41,358 nucleotides of DNA, taken from the NCBI GenBank assembly GCA_000752995.2, contig LM994635.1, positions 523,873-565,230 of the forward strand. The letters run 5' to 3'. The notes beneath the pieces are model-generated. The model saw only the letters and a program-made list of their open reading frames with translations. It was not told the origin of the DNA and did not search any database. The translations under genes and the position numbers were made by a program. Shown here piece after piece: positions 38,152 through 41,358 of this stretch; positions within the stretch are counted from its first letter, which is position 1; the number at the start of each line of letters is the position of its first letter. This DNA is from Haemophilus massiliensis. GTDB taxonomy: Bacteria; Pseudomonadota; Gammaproteobacteria; Enterobacterales; Pasteurellaceae.

Positions 38152-38184
38152 CGGTAGAAATTTTCACAGTTTCTACCGTTTTTT
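38152..38184 (+). terminator. Terminator after nrdA, with uptake signal in the stem
   Basis: CGGTAGAAA / TTTCTACCG with a 9-base loop, then TTTTTT. The left arm is continuous with an uptake signal (38147-38155). Confidence 0.85.
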
Positions 38185-38255
38185 ATGGAAATCAATAATC
38201 AGCACATAGAAGCGCAAAGAAAAATAACTTGTATTTAGTAAAAATTTCTAAACAG

Positions 38256-38283
38256 AAAGCGTTGGCGATCCCAACGCTTTTTC
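38256..38283 (+). terminator. Second terminator in the nrdA-rRNA spacer
   Basis: AAAGCGTTGG / CCAACGCTTT with a 5-base loop and TTTT after it. On the minus strand it has no clean T run. It probably backs up the nrdA terminator or belonged to the relic next to it. Confidence 0.7.
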
Positions 38284-38311
38284 CGAGATAAAAAGTCAAG
38301 GCACGGATTAT

Positions 38312-38442
38312 TTAAAACACGACCTTACTTACCACTGTCGCCGTAATTGCATAATCTTCAAACGCTTTGCGCAACAAATATTTTCCTTTGTGAGTTCGAT
38401 ACCTAAAAAATCGGCAACCTCTTTGGCATACTTTAAAAAATC
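38312..38442 (-). pseudogene. Small unidentified gene relic with a frameshift
   Basis: The minus strand first reads DFLKYAKEVADFLGIELTK. After a one-base shift near CTCACAAAGG it reads GKYLLRKAFEDYAITATVVSKVVF and a stop (38312-38314). Both parts look like natural protein, while the sequence above 38442 is AT-rich and non-coding. I cannot identify the family. It is not NrdB. Confidence 0.45.
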
Positions 38443-38566
38443 ACTATAAATAATTATTATTTAAAAAATAATAATATTTTAGATTTAACATATTAAAGTA
38501 AATCAATGCGGCATAATTTTGAATAACTGTACCTTACCGTATTACAGAGAAAAAATATCGCAAAAC

Positions 38567-38610
38567 ACACCGCACTTTTTCAATCAGTATAAAAGTGCGG
38601 TGTTTTTTTT
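38567..38610 (+). terminator. Uptake-signal pair with T run
   Basis: ACACCGCACTTTT / AAAAGTGCGGTGT, a perfect 13-bp stem with an 11-base loop, then TTTTTTTT. It is a model terminator in the plus direction, with no obvious gene left to terminate. It may instead shield the rRNA operon end from plus-strand transcripts. Confidence 0.8.
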
Positions 38611-38675
38611 AATTATTTTGAGCCTGTTCGGGATAACAGGAATAAAAATTCACATTAAGATTTAATCTTAATATG

Positions 38676-38709
38676 AAGATTATAAGATTAAGATTATAAG
38701 ATTAAGATT
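38676..38709. repeat. Tandem 14-mer repeat (AAGATTATAAGATT, about 2.4 copies)
   Basis: Two exact copies and the start of a third in the spacer behind the rRNA operon. It is preceded by AAGATTTAATCTT, itself palindromic. No coding potential. Confidence 0.85.
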
Positions 38710-38764
38710 TAAACCTAAAATCCGTTTATCCGCCGCGCTGGCGCTGATTATCCGCTATAAAAAT

Positions 38765-38791
38765 AAAAAAACCACAAGCATCAGCTTGTGG
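38765..38791 (-). terminator. Terminator of the rRNA operon
   Basis: On the minus strand CCACAAGC-TGAT-GCTTGTGG, then TTTTTTT, 26 bases beyond the 5S 3' end. Confidence 0.92.
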
Positions 38792-38816
38792 CTCTTCTCT
38801 TATCCCTAATTAAAAA

Positions 38817-38933
38817 ACCCGGCGGTGTCCTACTCTCACATGGGGAACCCCCACACTACCATCGGCGTTACAGCGTTTCACTTCTAAGTTCGGCATGGGA
38901 TTAGGTGGACCCACTGCACTATCGCCGCCGGAA
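38817..38933 (-). rRNA. rrf: 5S ribosomal RNA
   Basis: Reading the minus strand gives the canonical 5S: terminal stem CCGGCGG / CCGCCGG, GTGGGTCCACCTAATCCCAT, GCCGAACTTAGAAGTGAAAC and GATGGTAGTGTGGGG. Ends are placed from the stem and may be off by 1-3 bases. It lies about 190 bases behind the 23S, with no tRNA gene in between. Confidence 0.96.
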
Positions 38934-39455
38934 TATTCCGTTATGATGTCTTTTATCTCTTATCGCGTTCTTTTCTTTTTACTTCTCTTTTTATTTACAC
39001 TCTCAATCCAAAACAAGCTGTCTGATATCTGTCTAATTCTCTCTTCACGCTCTCAGCAGTTCCTCTCATCTGATACCCCATTTGATACCCGACTCCTGAA
39101 CCCCAAAACCCTTGAGCGTTGTATGGTTAAGCCTCTCGGGCTATTAGTATGTGTTAGCTCAACGTATCACTACGCTTACACACCACACCTATCTACGTCT
39201 TAGTCTTAAACAACCCTTACCAACTTATAGTTGGGGAGAACTCATCTCAAGGCAAGTTTCGTGCTTAGATGCTTTCAGCACTTATCTCTCCCGCATTTAG
39301 CTACCCGGCAATGCGTCTGGCGACACAACCGGAACACCAGGGATGCGTCCACTCCGGTCCTCTCGTACTAGGAGCAGCCCCTTTCAATTCTCCAGCGCCC
39401 ACGGCAGATAGGGACCGAACTGTCTCACGACGTTCTAAACCCAGCTCGCGTACCA

Positions 39456-39489
<34 letters not shown>

Positions 39490-39490
39490 A

Positions 39491-39533
<43 letters not shown>

Positions 39534-39562
39534 ACCGCCGTCGATATGAACTCTTGGGCGGT

Positions 39563-39618
<56 letters not shown>

Positions 39619-39739
39619 AGAACCACCGGATCACTATGACCTGCTTTCGCACCTGCTCGACTTGTCCGTCTCGCAGTTAAGCTTGCTTTTACCATTGCAC
39701 TAACCTGACGATGTCCGACCGTCATTAGCAAACCTTCGT

Positions 39740-39782
<43 letters not shown>

Positions 39783-40044
39783 ACCCACCAGACACTGTCC
39801 GAGACCACGTTTCGTAATCTTCGTTAGAACATCAAACCTTAAAGGGTGGTATTTCAACAACGGCTCCACGATAACTGGCGTTACCGCTTCTTCGCCTCCC
39901 ACCTATCCTACACATCAAAATTCAAGGTTCAGTGTCAAGCTATAGTAAAGGTTCACGGGGTCTTTCCGTCTAGCCGCGGGTACACCGCATCTTCACGGCG
40001 ATTTCAATTTCACTGAGTCTCGGGTGGAGACAGCCTGGCCATCA

Positions 40045-40126
<82 letters not shown>

Positions 40127-40843
40127 TGGGGCTTCGATCCGATGCTTCTCTTCCGATTACACCATCAATTAACCTTCCAGCACCGGGCAGGCATCACACC
40201 CTATACCTCCACTTTCGTGTTTGCAGAGTGCTGTGTTTTTAATAAACAGTTGCAGCCAGCTGGTCTCTTCGACTTACTTCACCTCCATCCGTTTCGGACT
40301 TTAACTACCGTAAGCGCACCTTCTCCCGAAGTTACGGTGCTATTTTGCCTAGTTCCTTCACCCGAGTTCTCTCAAGCGCCTGAGTATTCTCTACCTGACC
40401 ACCTGTGTCGGTTTATAGTACGGTTTAGTAAAACCTGATGCTTAGTGGCTTTTCCTGGAAGTGTGGTATCAGTTACTTCAGCTCCGTAGAGCCTCGTCAT
40501 CATCTCTCGGTGTTAAGGTGAACCGGATTTGCCTAACTCACCCACCTACCAACTTAAACGTGCATATCCAACAGCACGCTAACCTAACCTGCTCCGTCCC
40601 CACATCGCAGTTTTACCAAGTACGGGAATATTAACCCGTTTCCCATCGACTACGCTTTTCAGCCTCGCCTTAGGGGCCGACTCACCCTGCCCCGATTAAC
40701 GTTGGACAGGAAACCTTGGTCTTCCGGCGAACGGGTTTTTCACCCGTTTTATCGTTACTTATGTCAGCATTCGCACTTGTGATACGTCCAGCAAACTTCT
40801 CAATTCACCTTCATCCGCTTACACAACGCTCCCCTACCCAATC

Positions 40844-40879
40844 AGAGGACAGATGACAGAAGACTGATGACAGAATAAA
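40844..40879. repeat. Terminal inverted repeat of the intervening sequence (rRNA-downstream copy)
   Basis: 36 bases, paired with 41257-41292 at 33 of 36 positions. Built from GACAGA-like units (GACAGA, TGACAGA, AGACTGA, TGACAGA). Confidence 0.9.
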
Positions 40880-40882
40880 TAC

Positions 40883-41257
40883 CTATGACCAACTTTTATG
40901 TAAGCCATTTAGCATTTTTGCAATGTCTCGATAAGCTATTTCTAACTTTTCGTAGGCAACTTCATTTAAATATCCTAAGTCTTTACTGTAACTTAGCCAT
41001 ACTCGCATTTCGTCTGCACTTCCCATTGCCATTAATATAAAACGTTTAAATTCCGCTTTGCTCACACTTTGTTTCCCAAAGCCTTCTGCAAGATTTGCAC
41101 AGATTCCTTTACTTGCTCTACGCATTTGGCTTGCTAATTCAAACTGTTCATATTTTGGATAATTTAAAGTATGTTTATGAATTTTCAGTGATAATTGATA
41201 CGCTTTCTGCCATACCAATAAATCCCGATAATCCGTAATGCTTTTTCCGATAACCAT
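40883..41257 (-). CDS. IVS-encoded four-helix-bundle protein (S23 / 23S rRNA IVP family)
   Basis: 124 residues with the family hallmarks YRDLLVWQKAYQLSL, FELASQMRRASKGICANLAEG, then SKAEFKRFILMAMGSADEMR and a C-terminal helix ending in the IAKMLNGL pattern. Solved members are pentamers of four-helix bundles with a basic surface; no function has been demonstrated. The frame runs in the rRNA sense inside the insertion. The start ATG (41255-41257) touches the inner end of the right terminal repeat, which supplies its AGAGGA ribosome site 8 bases upstream. The intact frame in a non-essential rRNA insert suggests selection. It must be translated from pre-rRNA, from the excised fragment, or from an unseen promoter. 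Confidence 0.93.
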   Translation of the reverse strand: MVIGKSITDYRDLLVWQKAYQLSLKIHKHTLNYPKYEQFELASQMRRASKGICANLAEGFGKQSVSKAEFKRFILMAMGSADEMRVWLSYSKDLGYLNEVAYEKLEIAYRDIAKMLNGLHKSWS

Positions 41258-41292
41258 TTATTCTGTCCTCTGTCTTCTGTAATCTGTCCTCT
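41257..41292. repeat. Terminal inverted repeat of the intervening sequence (rRNA-upstream copy)
   Basis: Partner of 40844-40879. In the rRNA sense it ends AGAGGACAGAATAAATG, so the repeat includes the Shine-Dalgarno sequence and the first base of the ORF start codon. Confidence 0.9.
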
Positions 41293-41358
41293 GAATGCCG
41301 CAGCTTCGGTGCTATATTTCAGCCCCGTTACATCTTCCGCGCAGGCCGACTCGACTAG

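Larger units (their letters stand above)
40844..41292 (-). mobile_element. 23S rRNA intervening sequence in helix 45
   Basis: The insertion lies between GCGGCATTC and GATTGGGTAGGGGAGCG of the rRNA (minus-strand reading), at the loop of helix 45, a known site for such elements. Its ends are 36-bp inverted repeats (40844-40879 and 41257-41292) with three mismatches, made of degenerate GACAGA units. In RNA they extend the helix 45 stem into a long duplex suited to RNase III. The interior encodes the S23-family protein at 40883-41257. It shows no transposase; how such elements move is unknown. Confidence 0.92.

Noticed and set aside
38676..38709. CRISPR-like array
   Set aside because: The 14-mer repeats are directly adjacent with no spacers; simple tandem duplication.
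38934..39122. tRNA gene between 23S and 5S
   Set aside because: No cloverleaf or TTCGA-type arm found on the minus strand.

Overview
This window comes from a Pasteurellaceae chromosome. The evidence is about 29 exact copies of the Haemophilus-type DNA uptake signal core (AAGTGCGGT / ACCGCACTT) counted by eye, gamma-proteobacterial gene orders such as rlmE-ftsH-folP-glmM and lpoA-yraN-diaA-dolP, and protein sequences of that family. An intact hemA argues against a haem-auxotrophic species such as H. influenzae and fits a haem-independent genus (Basfia, Mannheimia, Pasteurella or Aggregatibacter-like). I cannot name the species.

Layout. 1-4.9 kb: the start of ilvI runs off the left edge. Next comes an NhaC-family carrier with a complete lysine riboswitch and a good promoter in front of it, so it is probably a lysine transporter. 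hns and purU follow. 5.2-12.1 kb is a scarred accessory region. It holds a dmsD/napF-like fusion relic, a glutathionyl-hydroquinone reductase, an AT-rich membrane-tethered protein of unknown function, a TetR regulator, and an HXXEE membrane protein with a truncated partner. It also holds a frameshifted ygiD-type dioxygenase, relics of a CDF cation exporter and its divergent MerR regulator, and a relic of a second hydroquinone reductase. Inside it lies one inverted pair of the other Pasteurellaceae uptake signal (ACAAGCGGT), which points to DNA from the Actinobacillus pleuropneumoniae/Mannheimia branch.

12.1-38.2 kb is ordinary core genome: hemA; gloB divergent from a yafS-like methyltransferase; ycaO; zapG; yciU; a DMT exporter; dapD; cysB; rluB-yciO; rsmI divergent from lpoA-yraN-diaA-dolP; sixA; folP-glmM; rlmE-ftsH; yhbY; greA; dacB; and nrdA behind two NrdR boxes. 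nrdA ends in its own terminator and nrdB is not adjacent.

38.2-41.4 kb: an AT-rich spacer with a small gene relic, then the 3' end of an rRNA operon on the minus strand (5S and the 3' part of 23S). The 23S gene is interrupted at helix 45 by a 449-bp intervening sequence with 36-bp terminal inverted repeats. It encodes a 124-residue four-helix-bundle (S23/IVP family) protein in the same sense as the rRNA.

The strongest candidates for unusual biology are the protein-coding rRNA intervening sequence, whose terminal repeat also carries the ORF's ribosome binding site, the mosaic scar region, and the unknown AT-rich gene at 6922-7920. No CRISPR array, complete insertion sequence, prophage or tRNA gene was seen.
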